DNA from: Rhodoligotrophos appendicifer
GTDB lineage: Bacteria > Pseudomonadota > Alphaproteobacteria > Rhizobiales > Im1
Reading direction: 5' to 3'
Assembly: GCF_007474605.1 (NCBI RefSeq)
Contig: NZ_VHKL01000008.1
Coordinates: 186,001-250,000 of the forward strand
DNA: 64,000 bases
A program made the position numbers and the translations under genes. This document shows, piece after piece, positions 10,326-19,169 of this stretch. Below the pieces are notes generated by a model. That model did no database searches. It was not told where the DNA came from and saw only the letters and a program-made list of their open reading frames with translations. The first letter of the stretch is position 1, and each line of letters opens with the position of its first letter.

Positions 10326-10836
10326 CAGCTCCGGCTTCGCGCCGGATGCAACTCTAACACATTCAAGCCAGCCATGATCCGGCTGTGGTTAACCGCCCAT
10401 GGGGTGGCGGTCATCTCGGGCCGGCTGGTCGTGTGAGCTTCGGGATCGTATCTGGAGATGCCCGGCCGGCCCTGTCGTCAGGGCGTCGGCTCGCGGCTGA
10501 AGCAGCTTACCGGAACGCCCCGCCTCGCGGCGTATTTTTGCGCCGTTTTACCGGCGTGCCCGTTGTCATCGGTCTACGCTTCCTCGAAAGGCCGCACTCG
10601 CGGCTCCCTCACAGATAGGACAGCATTACTGTCCTATTCAAGCTAAAATGCCAGATTTGAATGCTTCGCGCAAGTTTCAAAATAAGCTCTCCACAAACGC
10701 GCAATAATATTTCTCCACCCTGCTCAGAAGCGTGGCAACAGCCCTGGATTGCAGCCTTTTGAAATGCGCGCAAGGCACCATCATGATATGGACGAATCCC
10801 CGCCGGATGTGATTTCAAAATGGTCGTTGCACAGAT
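10326..10836. other. Divergent intergenic region gltB / S9 peptidase
   Basis: This 511-bp stretch must hold the gltBD promoter on the minus strand and the promoter of the peptidase-aldolase pair on the plus strand. The half nearer the peptidase is clearly more AT-rich than the surroundings. The one striking element is the perfect palindrome at 10616-10636, listed separately. I see no convincing small gene or sRNA. Confidence 0.5.
10616..10636. repeat. Perfect inverted repeat, possible operator
   Basis: TAGGACAG (10616-10623) and its exact reverse complement CTGTCCTA (10629-10636) are separated by five bases. The symmetry and spacing are those of a dimeric repressor or activator site. There is no T tract, so a terminator is unlikely. 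It lies about 200 bp upstream of the peptidase start and about 290 bp upstream of gltB. I do not recognise the regulator. Confidence 0.55.
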
Positions 10837-12816
10837 ATGATCGCGGAACAGGCAAGCATGGATACTTCGAAGACAAAGACGCCCTATGGCGGCTGGCGCT
10901 CGCCCATCACCGCGGACATGGTGGCGGGCAAAGCCCTGCGCTTTGGCTGTCTGCAGACCGAAGGCGAAACCCTTTACTGGACAGAAGGGCGGCCCCAGGA
11001 GCAGGGCCGGATGACGGTCATGCGACAGCGCTACCCGCATCCTGCGCGGGAGATGACGTCGCAGCCCTATGCGGCACGATCCCGCATTCATGAGTATGGC
11101 GGGGGTGAATTCCTGGCTCTCAACGGCGCTGTCTATTTCGTGAACACCGAAGACCAGAACATCTACATGGCGACGTCGGGGGCGGTGACTGCTCTGACCG
11201 AGGTGAGCGGGTACCGCTTCGCAGACTTCTCCTATGACCGAATGCGGCGCCGGCTCATCGCCGTCGCCGAGCGCCATGGCCCGGAAGAGTCCACCGATCC
11301 GAAGAACATGCTGGTGGCCATTCCCCTGGACGGCCGCGCGCGCGGCTACATCACTCCGCTCGCGGAGGGCGCCGATTTCTATGCCAATCCTCGCGTCTCC
11401 CCCGACGGGAGCTCGATCGCCTGGGTGGAGTGGGACCTGCCCGGCATGCCCTGGGACGAAAGCCGCCTGAGCGTCGGGGTCTTTGCCAGCAATGGCGAGA
11501 TTTCGTCCCTGCTGCATCTGGCGGGCGGCAGCGGCACATCCGTGTTCCAGCCGGAATGGATCGGCCCAGACCTCGTCTTCGTCGACGACCGCAGCGGCTG
11601 GGGCAATCTCTACCGCTGGGACGGAACGGAAGTCCAGGCCATCGCCCCAAGGGAGGCGGAGTTCGGCCTTCCCCTCTGGGCGCTGGGCGTGCGGAGTTAT
11701 ACGAGCATCGGGGGCAATCGGCTGTTTTCCACCTTCTTCGAGAACGGTGCTTCAAAAGCCGCCATCGTCGATGTGACAACGGGGGCGGTCGACCTGCTCG
11801 ATCTCGGTTTCAAGGACATCGTCAATCCAAGCTTCGCCCTGTCGACAGTGTTCGCCTATGCAACCAGCGATACGATGCCCCGCGCCTTGGTGAAGATCCC
11901 CATTGGCGAGCATGTCCCCGCCCCTTCCGTCCATCGCCACAGCCTGGAGCTCGAGCTCCAGGCCGACGACATCTCGCAAGGACAGCCGATCGCTCTTTCC
12001 CGGACCAAGGAGGATCAGGTCTTTGCCCTTTACTACCCGCCCACCAACAAATCGCAGAGCGCGCGCAATGCGGAGCGGCCACCGCTGATCGTGACGGCGC
12101 ATGGCGGGCCCACGGGCATGGCCGAGCGCGGGCTGAAGCCCCGGACGCAATATTGGACCAGCCGCGGCTTCGCCGTGCTCGACGTCGATTATCGCGGCAG
12201 CTGGGGTTACGGCCGCAGCTACCGTGACAGTTTGAACGGGCATTGGGGCATCCGCGACGTCGAGGACGTGGTCACGGCGACGGAGATGCTGGTCAAAAAG
12301 GGGCTCGTGGACGGACGGCGCAAGGCGATCACCGGCTCCAGCGCCGGGGGCTTCACCGTGCTCTGCGCCCTCGCATTCACCGACGTCTTTCAGGCAGGGG
12401 TCTCCTCCTACGGGGTCGGCGATCTCGAGCAGCTGCTGCGGGAGACGCATAAGTTCGAGTCCGGCTATCTGTATGCATTGACGGGCACGACTGTCGGCGC
12501 CACCGATGCCGTGTTCAGGGCTCGGTCGCCGCTGCAGCATGCGCATAAGATCAAGGCCCCGGTCATGTTCTTCCAGGGTGCAGAGGACAAGATCGTGCCG
12601 CCAGACCAGTCGCGAAGCATGGTGGAACAGCTGAAGGACCGGGGCGTTCCGGTGGGGTATATGGAATTCGAGGGTGAGGGCCACGGATTCCGAGGTGCGA
12701 AGGCAATTGTCGCAGCCCTCTTGGCGGAGCACGCCTTCTATGCTCGTGTGTTCAAGTTGCGGCCGGCCGAAAGCCTGCCTCGCCTCACTCTGTTCAACGA
12801 GGAAAATCTGACGTGA
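10837..12816 (+). CDS. S9 family prolyl oligopeptidase-type peptidase
   Basis: A 659-residue serine peptidase of the prolyl oligopeptidase (S9) family: an N-terminal beta-propeller (about residues 40-380) that screens peptide substrates, then an alpha/beta hydrolase domain. The catalytic triad can be read as Ser502 in GSSAGG, Asp584 in AEDKIVPP and His616 in EGEGHGF. There is no signal peptide, so it is probably cytoplasmic. The start is uncertain: ATG at 10837 or at 10858 (MDTSKTK), neither with a strong ribosome-binding site. Its stop overlaps the start of threonine aldolase by four bases, so the two are translationally coupled. The coupling suggests a shared role in peptide and amino-acid turnover. 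Confidence 0.88.
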   Translation: MIAEQASMDTSKTKTPYGGWRSPITADMVAGKALRFGCLQTEGETLYWTEGRPQEQGRMTVMRQRYPHPAREMTSQPYAARSRIHEYGGGEFLALNGAVYFVNTEDQNIYMATSGAVTALTEVSGYRFADFSYDRMRRRLIAVAERHGPEESTDPKNMLVAIPLDGRARGYITPLAEGADFYANPRVSPDGSSIAWVEWDLPGMPWDESRLSVGVFASNGEISSLLHLAGGSGTSVFQPEWIGPDLVFVDDRSGWGNLYRWDGTEVQAIAPREAEFGLPLWALGVRSYTSIGGNRLFSTFFENGASKAAIVDVTTGAVDLLDLGFKDIVNPSFALSTVFAYATSDTMPRALVKIPIGEHVPAPSVHRHSLELELQADDISQGQPIALSRTKEDQVFALYYPPTNKSQSARNAERPPLIVTAHGGPTGMAERGLKPRTQYWTSRGFAVLDVDYRGSWGYGRSYRDSLNGHWGIRDVEDVVTATEMLVKKGLVDGRRKAITGSSAGGFTVLCALAFTDVFQAGVSSYGVGDLEQLLRETHKFESGYLYALTGTTVGATDAVFRARSPLQHAHKIKAPVMFFQGAEDKIVPPDQSRSMVEQLKDRGVPVGYMEFEGEGHGFRGAKAIVAALLAEHAFYARVFKLRPAESLPRLTLFNEENLT

Positions 12817-13886
12817 ACTTCGCCAGTGACAATGTGATGGGGGTCTCTCCAGAGATCCTCGACGCGCTTGCGCGCGCCAATGAAGGAAGTGAAGTCTCCT
12901 ACGGGTCCGATCGCTGGACGAAACGGGCCGAGATGCGGCTGAGCGAGTTGTTCGAGTGTGAGATCGCGATGTTCCTGGTGGCCACCGGCACAGGCGCCAA
13001 TGCCCTGAGCCTCGCCGCGATGACCCCGCCCTTCGGCTCCGTCATCTGTCACCGCGAAAGCCATATCATGATCGATGAATGCGGAGCGCCGGAGCTGTTC
13101 ACCGGCGGCGCCAAGCTCATCGCCGTGGACGGTGCCGGCGGCAAGATGAGCGCCAGCTCCGTGGAGGAGGCTCTGGCGGCCTTCGGGCGGCCTCCCCACA
13201 GCGTCAAGCCCGCAGCCATCAGCATCACTCAGGCTAGCGAGTATGGCACCACCTACAAGGTGTCCGAGATCGAAGCCATTGCCGAGGTCGGCCGCCGGCA
13301 TGGCTGCCGGCTGCACATGGACGGAGCCCGCTTCGCCAATGCCGTAGTATCTCTGCAAGCCCGTCCCGCCGACATCACCTGGCGGGCCGGCGTCGATGTG
13401 CTGAGCTTCGGCTTCACCAAGAATGGCGCATTGGGTGCGGAGGCGGTGATCCTGTTCGACACGGGGCTCGCGGTCGACTTTCCCTATCTGCGCAAGCGCA
13501 CCGGCCATCTCTGGTCAAAGGGACGGTTTCTCGGGGCGCAGGTCGACGCCATGCTCGATCAGGATCTGTGGATGCGCAATGCCACCCATGCCAACGCCAT
13601 GGCGAAACGGCTCCATGAGGGCCTCAGCCTCTGCAAGGGGGTGCGTTTTCCGGTGGCGGTGGAGGCCAACGAGCTGTTTCCGATCCTGCCGCGGCCCCTG
13701 CACGAGGCGCTGCTGGCCCAGGGCGCGAACTTCTATGAATGGTCACCGGGCGGCGTGGCTCCCGCAGATCGCCCGAAGGCCGGCGAAGTCATGGCGCGGA
13801 TGGTCACATCCTTCGCGACACGCCAGGAGGACGTCGAAAGCTTCATCAAACTGGCGCAGGATCTGTCCACGGCCAAAGCCGCTTAG
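12813..13886 (+). CDS. ltaE: Low-specificity L-threonine aldolase
   Basis: A 357-residue PLP-dependent fold-type I enzyme that splits L-threonine or L-allo-threonine into glycine and acetaldehyde. The N-terminal NFASDN motif is characteristic of the family. The pyridine-stacking HRESHI region is near residue 77, the cofactor Asp is in LHMDGARFANA near residue 170, and the Schiff-base lysine is Lys203 in FGFTKNGALGAE. Translation starts at a GTG (12813) whose bases overlap the TGA of the upstream peptidase, with GAGGAAAA a few bases before. It ends 26 bp before the convergent SGNH-protein gene. Confidence 0.92.
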   Translation: MNFASDNVMGVSPEILDALARANEGSEVSYGSDRWTKRAEMRLSELFECEIAMFLVATGTGANALSLAAMTPPFGSVICHRESHIMIDECGAPELFTGGAKLIAVDGAGGKMSASSVEEALAAFGRPPHSVKPAAISITQASEYGTTYKVSEIEAIAEVGRRHGCRLHMDGARFANAVVSLQARPADITWRAGVDVLSFGFTKNGALGAEAVILFDTGLAVDFPYLRKRTGHLWSKGRFLGAQVDAMLDQDLWMRNATHANAMAKRLHEGLSLCKGVRFPVAVEANELFPILPRPLHEALLAQGANFYEWSPGGVAPADRPKAGEVMARMVTSFATRQEDVESFIKLAQDLSTAKAA

Positions 13887-13912
13887 CATCGCGGCCGCGG
13901 GGCGGCCGCGGG

Positions 13913-15049
13913 TTAGGGCGCGCTCTTCTGCCAGGCAAAATCATCCGCCCTGCCCGGCTTCGGTGCAGGCGGGATGCCTTGGGCGAAGAGCTTCGCTGCG
14001 GCCGTGTCAGGAGCCGCCGTCTCCTGCAACTGCAGCAATCCCTCCTCGCCGCCCGGTGCATCCAAGTCGACGACCATGGCAATGCCCGCATCCATGGTGG
14101 TGGCATTGGGGCGATAATTTTTCGGAACTTCCGGTCGGATCATGATCGGAGCGTTGACGCCCGGCTGACCGAAGAGCGGAAGGTTGTTGGCGTAATCCGT
14201 GGCGCCCGTCTCTCCCTGGGCCGCCAGGGTCTGGGCGGCCGCCACAGCCGGGTCCTCCGCCGTCTTGATATCCTCGCGGATCACGTCGAGGACCAGGGAG
14301 GCCATCTTGTCGTTGCCACGCTTGAGGAAATTCACCCCGTCGCGGTCGCGGAGCCGGCGCATCACGCCATCGTCGGGCGTGACGCCCATCTCCGTGTAGC
14401 GCCCATCTTCATCACTGAAGTCCTTGCGGATGTCGATGAACTTGACGCCAAGCTTCTCGGCGCGGGCTTTGACCACTCCGTTGATTTTCTGCATCGCACT
14501 GTCATATTCGGCGCGCGCCATGGGCGGGAGGCTGACCCAATAGACGGCGATGCTGCGTCTCTTCATCTCCGTAAGAAACGCGTCCACGACTTTCTCATAG
14601 GCGGTCTGCCATTCCGGCGATCCGAAGGGGATGCGCTTGTCACCCACCCTCATGTCCTGGCCGTCATTGGAGCCGACGAGAACCACGGCCGTGTGCACCT
14701 GGTTGCGATCGAGAATCCCCGGCAGGGCCGCGACCCAGTCATAGAGGTCGGCGCGGGCAAAGCCCGAGCCTTCGCGATACCGGCCTTCGAGCTGGAGCTT
14801 CTCCTCGCCGGCGAGAACCCGGCCCATGCCTGCCCAGAGGCCCCCTGCCATATTGTCGCCAATGACGAGCACCGTGTACCGGTCGTGAGCCTCGGGAATA
14901 TAGGTCGCGCCCGGCGCCTTATGTTTTCCGTCGGCCGCCGCCTGGGTCTCCGTTACAGGCGGCTTGCTTGCAGTCTGCGCCATCGCGGGCGCGGCCACAG
15001 CCAGCATTGCCAGGAGAATAAACGACACACACCGGTGCATGGGTCCCAT
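13913..15049 (-). CDS. DUF459 SGNH-fold exported protein with altered catalytic residues
   Basis: A 378-residue exported protein: signal peptide (FILLAMLAVAAPAMAQ, cleavage near residue 25) and an SGNH-hydrolase-like domain of the DUF459 family (about residues 58-255), a group suspected to act on peptidoglycan or polysaccharide esters. The block I motif reads VIGDNMAGG, so the nucleophile Ser is Asn66. Block III GSNDGQ keeps Asn128. The last block reads DGVNFLKRG, with Asn240 where DxxH requires the catalytic His. Loss of both residues suggests a non-catalytic binding protein. A proline/alanine-rich tail follows. The ATG overlaps the stop of the upstream lytic transglycosylase by one base, supporting a joint cell-wall role. 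A second ATG at 15040 is possible. Confidence 0.8.
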   Translation of the reverse strand: MGPMHRCVSFILLAMLAVAAPAMAQTASKPPVTETQAAADGKHKAPGATYIPEAHDRYTVLVIGDNMAGGLWAGMGRVLAGEEKLQLEGRYREGSGFARADLYDWVAALPGILDRNQVHTAVVLVGSNDGQDMRVGDKRIPFGSPEWQTAYEKVVDAFLTEMKRRSIAVYWVSLPPMARAEYDSAMQKINGVVKARAEKLGVKFIDIRKDFSDEDGRYTEMGVTPDDGVMRRLRDRDGVNFLKRGNDKMASLVLDVIREDIKTAEDPAVAAAQTLAAQGETGATDYANNLPLFGQPGVNAPIMIRPEVPKNYRPNATTMDAGIAMVVDLDAPGGEEGLLQLQETAAPDTAAAKLFAQGIPPAPKPGRADDFAWQKSAP

Positions 15050-16272
15050 CAGCCATCCTGCTTGAGATGTTTGAGCAGACGAGAGCTCGGCTCGCCGTCC
15101 GCCGTCAAGCCTGCGTCGCGCTGGGCACGCTCGACCGCCGCCTTGGTCTGCGGCCCGACATTTCCGTCGACGCCGCCGGTGTCATAGCCGCGTGCGGTCA
15201 GGAGCACCTGGAGCTCCATGCGCTCACGCACCGACAAGGCGTTCGCCGGACGCGGCCAGGCGCCGATGATGGGTCCACCGCCAGCGATTCGATCGGCGAG
15301 ATGTCCCACTGCCAAGGCGTAGGCATTGGAATTGTTGTAGCGAAGGATGGCTCGGAAGTTCTGGGTGACCAGGAAGGCAGGGCCCCTTGCGCCTGCCGGC
15401 ATCAACAGGGTCGCGGGGACGGTGGATCCGGGTTTGAAGGTGGAGCCGTCGGCGAGCTTGAGGCCCCGCTTCGCCCAGGTGCCGATGGTCGCCTTTGCTC
15501 CGGCGGACTTGGTGTTGAAGCCCCGCGGCAGCTGCACTTCCCAGCCCCAGGGAAGACCCGGCTTCCAGCCGGACTTATGAAGGTAGTTGCCGGTGGACGC
15601 CAGAGCATCGGCCACGCTGCGCCAGATGTCACGGCTGCCATCACCGGTCCAATCGACCGCATAGGCGTTGTAGGTGGTCGGGATGAATTGGGTGTAGCCC
15701 ATGGCGCCCGCCCAGGAGCCGGACATGTGGGACGGCGGAATGTCGCCACGCTGCAAGATCTTCAGCGCCGCAATCAGCTGCTGGCGGCCGAATTTCTGGC
15801 GGCGCCCGGTATAGGCCAGGGTCGCGAGGGAGCGGATCACGTATTTGTCGCCCATATGCGAGCCGTAATTCGTCTCCATGCCCCAGACCGCGAGCAGGAC
15901 GGTGGAGGGCACGCCATAGCGCTTCTCGATGGCCGCGACCCGTGCCGCGTGCTCTCTGAGCATGGCCCGGCCGTTCTCGATGCGGGCATCGGACACGCGC
16001 TGGTCGATGTAATCCCAGACCGGCGTCTTGAACTCGGCCTGGTTTTCGGCGCGCTCGATCACTTCGGGATCCGGCGTCACGCCGCGAAAGGCGGCCTCGA
16101 AAGTCGCCCGCGATACACCCGCCTTATGGGCTTGGGGCCACAGGCTCTGCACAAAGCGATCGAAGCGGGCATCGGCCGTGGCCGGTGTCGCTGCCATGGG
16201 TCCGAGCGCGCAGGCAAATGTGGCGAAGGCCACCATCATCGCGCTCAACCAGCTCGTCAGACACCGCTTCAT
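15049..16272 (-). CDS. Lytic murein transglycosylase (MltB-type) with peptidoglycan-binding domain
   Basis: A 407-residue periplasmic enzyme that cleaves the MurNAc-GlcNAc bond of peptidoglycan to form 1,6-anhydro products. It has a signal peptide (first ~33 residues), a SLT/MltB-type domain (SLT_2) with the catalytic Glu133 in VWGMETNYG and the GAMGYTQFIPTTY motif, and a C-terminal PG_binding_1 domain (last ~60 residues, VLLTARGYDTGGVDGNVGPQT). I start it at the ATG at 16272, which has GGAG upstream and leads directly into the signal peptide; the frame is open further upstream but without signal logic. No lipobox is seen. It is translationally coupled to the downstream SGNH-fold gene. Confidence 0.9.
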   Translation of the reverse strand: MKRCLTSWLSAMMVAFATFACALGPMAATPATADARFDRFVQSLWPQAHKAGVSRATFEAAFRGVTPDPEVIERAENQAEFKTPVWDYIDQRVSDARIENGRAMLREHAARVAAIEKRYGVPSTVLLAVWGMETNYGSHMGDKYVIRSLATLAYTGRRQKFGRQQLIAALKILQRGDIPPSHMSGSWAGAMGYTQFIPTTYNAYAVDWTGDGSRDIWRSVADALASTGNYLHKSGWKPGLPWGWEVQLPRGFNTKSAGAKATIGTWAKRGLKLADGSTFKPGSTVPATLLMPAGARGPAFLVTQNFRAILRYNNSNAYALAVGHLADRIAGGGPIIGAWPRPANALSVRERMELQVLLTARGYDTGGVDGNVGPQTKAAVERAQRDAGLTADGEPSSRLLKHLKQDG

Positions 16273-16441
16273 AGCCACTCCGCTTGTTGCATTCCTCCGC
16301 GAGACATCAATGTGAGGAGTTTTGGTTAAGGGTTGCTTTCCAATCAAGCAACAACTGCCCCTCAGCGCCGGGAGCATAGCACAAATCCGTGAGGCGGCGC
16401 ATCACGGAGGGAGTCACAGGTTCCGAAAGAGGCCCAGAGGC

Positions 16442-17272
16442 TCAGACGTCCAGGACCAGCCCCTCCCGTGCGGCGATCGTTCCGGGGAGAGCCGCTGCCG
16501 CTGCGGCTTCGATCTCCGCGAGCTTCTTGTCGTCGTGGCGCGGGTTGTGATGGAACAAGACCAGTTTCTTCGCCTTCGCCGTCCGGCAGAGGGCGACGCC
16601 CTCCTCCCAAGTGGAGTGGCCGAAGCCCTTGAAGGTCGGATACTCCTCCGGCGTATACATGGCGTCATAAATGACGATGTCGGCATCCTGGATCAGGGAG
16701 ACGATGTCCGTGTCCAGCTTATCCTGGTGATGCTCCGTATCGGTCACATAGCAGACGGACTTGCCGGCATATTCGATCCTGAAGCCGATCGAGCCGTTGC
16801 AGTGCCGCAGGCGCGTGGTCTCGATGCGTATCCCTGGTGCCGGCTCCAGGACTTCGCCCGCGTTGAAGTTGCGGTAATCCAGCTTGGCGCGAAACACTTC
16901 GGGGCCCACCGGAAAAAACGGCGCCTGCATGAAGCTCTTCAACATATCGAGAGTGCTGCCGCCATCCACGTGGTGGCCGGACCAGACCGTGATCTGCTCG
17001 GTGGGCACGTAGAGGGGGTCGAAGAAGGGGATCCCCTCAATGTGATCATAGTGGCAATGACTGAAAAAGAGGTCGAAGGACTTCACCCCCTCCTTCAGCA
17101 ACTGGCTGCCCAGCTGCCGCGCACCGGAGCCCGCGTCAAAGATGAGCACGTGGTCTCCCAGCAGCATTTCCACGCAAGGCGTGTTGCCGCCATAGGTGTC
17201 ATAGGCGCCGCCGGCACACGCGATGCTGCCGCGCACGCCCCAGAATTTAACCTGAAAACGATCATTGTTCAT
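16442..17272 (-). CDS. Metallo-beta-lactamase-fold hydrolase
   Basis: A 276-residue cytoplasmic metallo-beta-lactamase-fold protein of the RNase Z-like/PqsE-like type (Lactamase_B_2 style). The dinuclear metal motif is complete: SHCHYDHIEG with His72, His74, Asp76 and His77; a further His in LRHCNGS; Asp in YVTDTEH; and a terminal metal His in LFHHNPRHDD. The N-terminal KFWGVRGSIACAG is a known signature of a conserved subgroup often linked to cyclic-nucleotide phosphodiesterase or phosphonate-type hydrolases. Substrate is unknown. It stands alone on the minus strand and is divergent from the methyltransferase gene at 17398. Confidence 0.82.
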   Translation of the reverse strand: MNNDRFQVKFWGVRGSIACAGGAYDTYGGNTPCVEMLLGDHVLIFDAGSGARQLGSQLLKEGVKSFDLFFSHCHYDHIEGIPFFDPLYVPTEQITVWSGHHVDGGSTLDMLKSFMQAPFFPVGPEVFRAKLDYRNFNAGEVLEPAPGIRIETTRLRHCNGSIGFRIEYAGKSVCYVTDTEHHQDKLDTDIVSLIQDADIVIYDAMYTPEEYPTFKGFGHSTWEEGVALCRTAKAKKLVLFHHNPRHDDKKLAEIEAAAAAALPGTIAAREGLVLDV

Positions 17273-17397
17273 AGTAAGCCCCGTGGCCCCGCCATCGACA
17301 CCTTACGGTGCATTGGGCCAGAACGGAATTGGGTTGCGCATCGATCGGTTTTGGGCATGTTCGGAGGGCCGCCAACCCACAGAGCCACATTCGGACA

Positions 17398-18018
17398 ATG
17401 TCTAACATCGATCTGCATCTCGATAAGCTTCGCAAGGCGCGGGAACGCGGATTGATCGATCAGCACGGCCTTTATGGCCTGCAGTGGGGGCATCCCGATG
17501 AGCGGAAGGACCTTGTGGCCGTGCGCGACCGTTTCCTGTGGCCGCTGATCCATCCCGACAAGATCGCGGTGGAGATCGGTCCCGGTGGCGGTCGCTGGAC
17601 TCGCTACCTGGTTCCCTGCCGCACTCTTTATGTGGTGGATCTGTATGCGGAACTGCTCGAGGAGCTGAAACGCAATTTTCATGTGCCTAATATGGTGTTC
17701 ATCCAAAATTCCGGCACAGACTTCCCCGGCATGGCTCCCATGTCCGCGGATCTTATCTTCTCCTACGGAACATTCGTCCATTTCGAGCTCCCGATGATCT
17801 CGACGTATCTGACAAGCATTGCAAATATCTTACGACCCGGCGGCGACGTGGTGCTGCAATATGCAGACAAAACGAAACCGGTCGGGGCGGCCACGCCCAG
17901 CTTCCCCGACTGCGATCCGGCGCGCATGGCAGCTTTGGTGCGCGATCACGGCTTCACCATCGTCGACCAGGACGATGTCACCCTCAACAATAGCGGCATC
18001 ATCCGGTTCACCCGCTGA
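17398..18018 (+). CDS. Class I SAM-dependent methyltransferase
   Basis: A 206-residue protein with a Rossmann-type methyltransferase core. Motif I reads VEIGPGGGRWTRYL (near residue 60), the acidic residue ending strand 2 is in YVVDLYAELL, and motif III/IV appears as ADLIFSYGTFVHFE. The ILRPGGDVVLQY element matches the common post-motif strand. No substrate can be predicted. The ATG at 17398 is the first that gives a compact protein, but no clear ribosome-binding site precedes it. It is followed after 27 bp by a second, unrelated methyltransferase on the same strand. Confidence 0.75.
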   Translation: MSNIDLHLDKLRKARERGLIDQHGLYGLQWGHPDERKDLVAVRDRFLWPLIHPDKIAVEIGPGGGRWTRYLVPCRTLYVVDLYAELLEELKRNFHVPNMVFIQNSGTDFPGMAPMSADLIFSYGTFVHFELPMISTYLTSIANILRPGGDVVLQYADKTKPVGAATPSFPDCDPARMAALVRDHGFTIVDQDDVTLNNSGIIRFTR

Positions 18019-18045
18019 GCGCCCGTCTTGTCCCATGGAGCTTGA

Positions 18046-18543
18046 ATGTCGCGGCTTGATTCGTTCATCAACCGGGTGATCGCCCAGCGCGAATGCCTGA
18101 ACTTCGCCTGCGCGGAAGTCGCGGACCTCAAAGGGGTCGTCTTCGAGCTCGGGCTCGGTAACGGGCGCACCTTCCATCATCTCCGCGAGAAGCTTCCCGA
18201 CCGCGAGATCTTCGTCTTCGAGCGCCTGCCGGCGGCGCATCCAGGCAGCATGCCGGACGAGGAGCATCTGATCATCGGCAATGTCAGCGAGACGCTGCCC
18301 GCCCAGCTGCCAGCCTTTTCCGGCCGCGTATGCCTGGTCCACAGCGATCTCGGCACCGGCGATCTCGAGCAAAATGCCGCGATGGCCCGCTTCATCGCCG
18401 AAACAATCCCGCCCCTGCTGGCGCCAGGAGCCATCATTCTTTGCGATCCCGAGCTCGATCTGCCGGGCGCCGTCCGCCTTCCCCTGCCGGAGGGGGTCCA
18501 GAAGAACCGGTATTACATGTATCGATGGGCACTGAGCCAGTAG
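18046..18543 (+). CDS. Small SAM-dependent methyltransferase (Methyltransf_17-like)
   Basis: A 165-residue protein resembling the short methyltransferase family PF12692. The glycine-rich SAM loop is VFELGLGNGRTFHHL near residue 35, followed by an acidic strand-2 end (FVFERLPAAHP) and an Asp-containing motif (LVHSDLGTGD). The C terminus KNRYYMYRW is highly conserved in this family as I know it. Function is not established. It is probably co-transcribed with the preceding methyltransferase. The next gene is a separately started Rrf2 regulator. Confidence 0.72.
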   Translation: MSRLDSFINRVIAQRECLNFACAEVADLKGVVFELGLGNGRTFHHLREKLPDREIFVFERLPAAHPGSMPDEEHLIIGNVSETLPAQLPAFSGRVCLVHSDLGTGDLEQNAAMARFIAETIPPLLAPGAIILCDPELDLPGAVRLPLPEGVQKNRYYMYRWALSQ

Positions 18544-18614
18544 TCTAAACCGATTCTAATGTGGTAGAGGATGAGTGGCCGGTTCTCGCCCGGCGCACAA
18601 TGATGGAAGCCTTC

Positions 18615-19139
18615 ATGCGTCTCACCAAACTCACGAGCTACGCGCTGCGGATATTGATCCATTGCGGCCAGAGGCCTGGGAAGGTCGTGAAAGCCTCGGA
18701 CATTGCCCGCGCCTACCAGATCACCGAAGCCAATGTCTCGAAGGTGGTCCAGTTTCTCGTCCGGGCCGGACTCCTGGAGACGATTCGCGGGCCGTTGGGC
18801 GGTCTGAAGCTTGCCAGAACGCCGTCAGAGATCCGCGTCGGCGACGTGGTGCGCGCAACGGAAGAGACCACCATTCAGGCGGAGTGCTTCGGCCATGGTG
18901 CGGAAGCCTGCGCCATAAGGCAGGCCGTGCCGATCAACCGCGTGTTCGACAGCGCCATCGATGCCTTCATCGAGGTCCTGGATCGCCATACGCTGGAAGA
19001 ATTCATCCGGGCACGCCCCGGCGCCGCCCTGTTCGCGCAGATGGATGTGCTGGCGGAGGCGACCCGGGCTCAGGACCCCATCGATCCTCGCGCGCCCCTC
19101 CCGACTCAAGCCCTGCATCAGCGTTCGCCGCGGGCTTGA
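18615..19139 (+). CDS. rirA: RirA-like Rrf2 family regulator lacking the third cysteine
   Basis: A 174-residue winged-helix Rrf2 regulator whose N terminus MRLTKLTSYALRILIHC and internal KARP-like segment (IRARPGAALF) match RirA, the iron-sulfur-sensing iron-response repressor of Rhizobiales. RirA and NsrR bind their cluster through Cys91, Cys99 and Cys105. Here Cys91 and Cys99 are present (ECFGHGAEAC), but position 105 is Val (IRQAV). The protein may hold a cluster with another ligand, hold none, or sense differently. I start at 18615 because homologous proteins begin MRLT; upstream in-frame ATGs would only add an unrelated extension. It lies 30 bp from the convergent end of the hmu operon, supporting a role in iron or heme control. 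Symbol is tentative. Confidence 0.78.
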   Translation: MRLTKLTSYALRILIHCGQRPGKVVKASDIARAYQITEANVSKVVQFLVRAGLLETIRGPLGGLKLARTPSEIRVGDVVRATEETTIQAECFGHGAEACAIRQAVPINRVFDSAIDAFIEVLDRHTLEEFIRARPGAALFAQMDVLAEATRAQDPIDPRAPLPTQALHQRSPRA

Positions 19140-19169
19140 TCGGGCCGTATCACGGCGCGACTGCGCGCA

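Noticed and set aside
6618-10436. Long plus-strand open frames (651 and 578 residues) across gltB
   Set aside because: They are antisense shadows of gltB in GC-rich DNA, with His/Asp/Gly/Arg-rich composition and no family resemblance.
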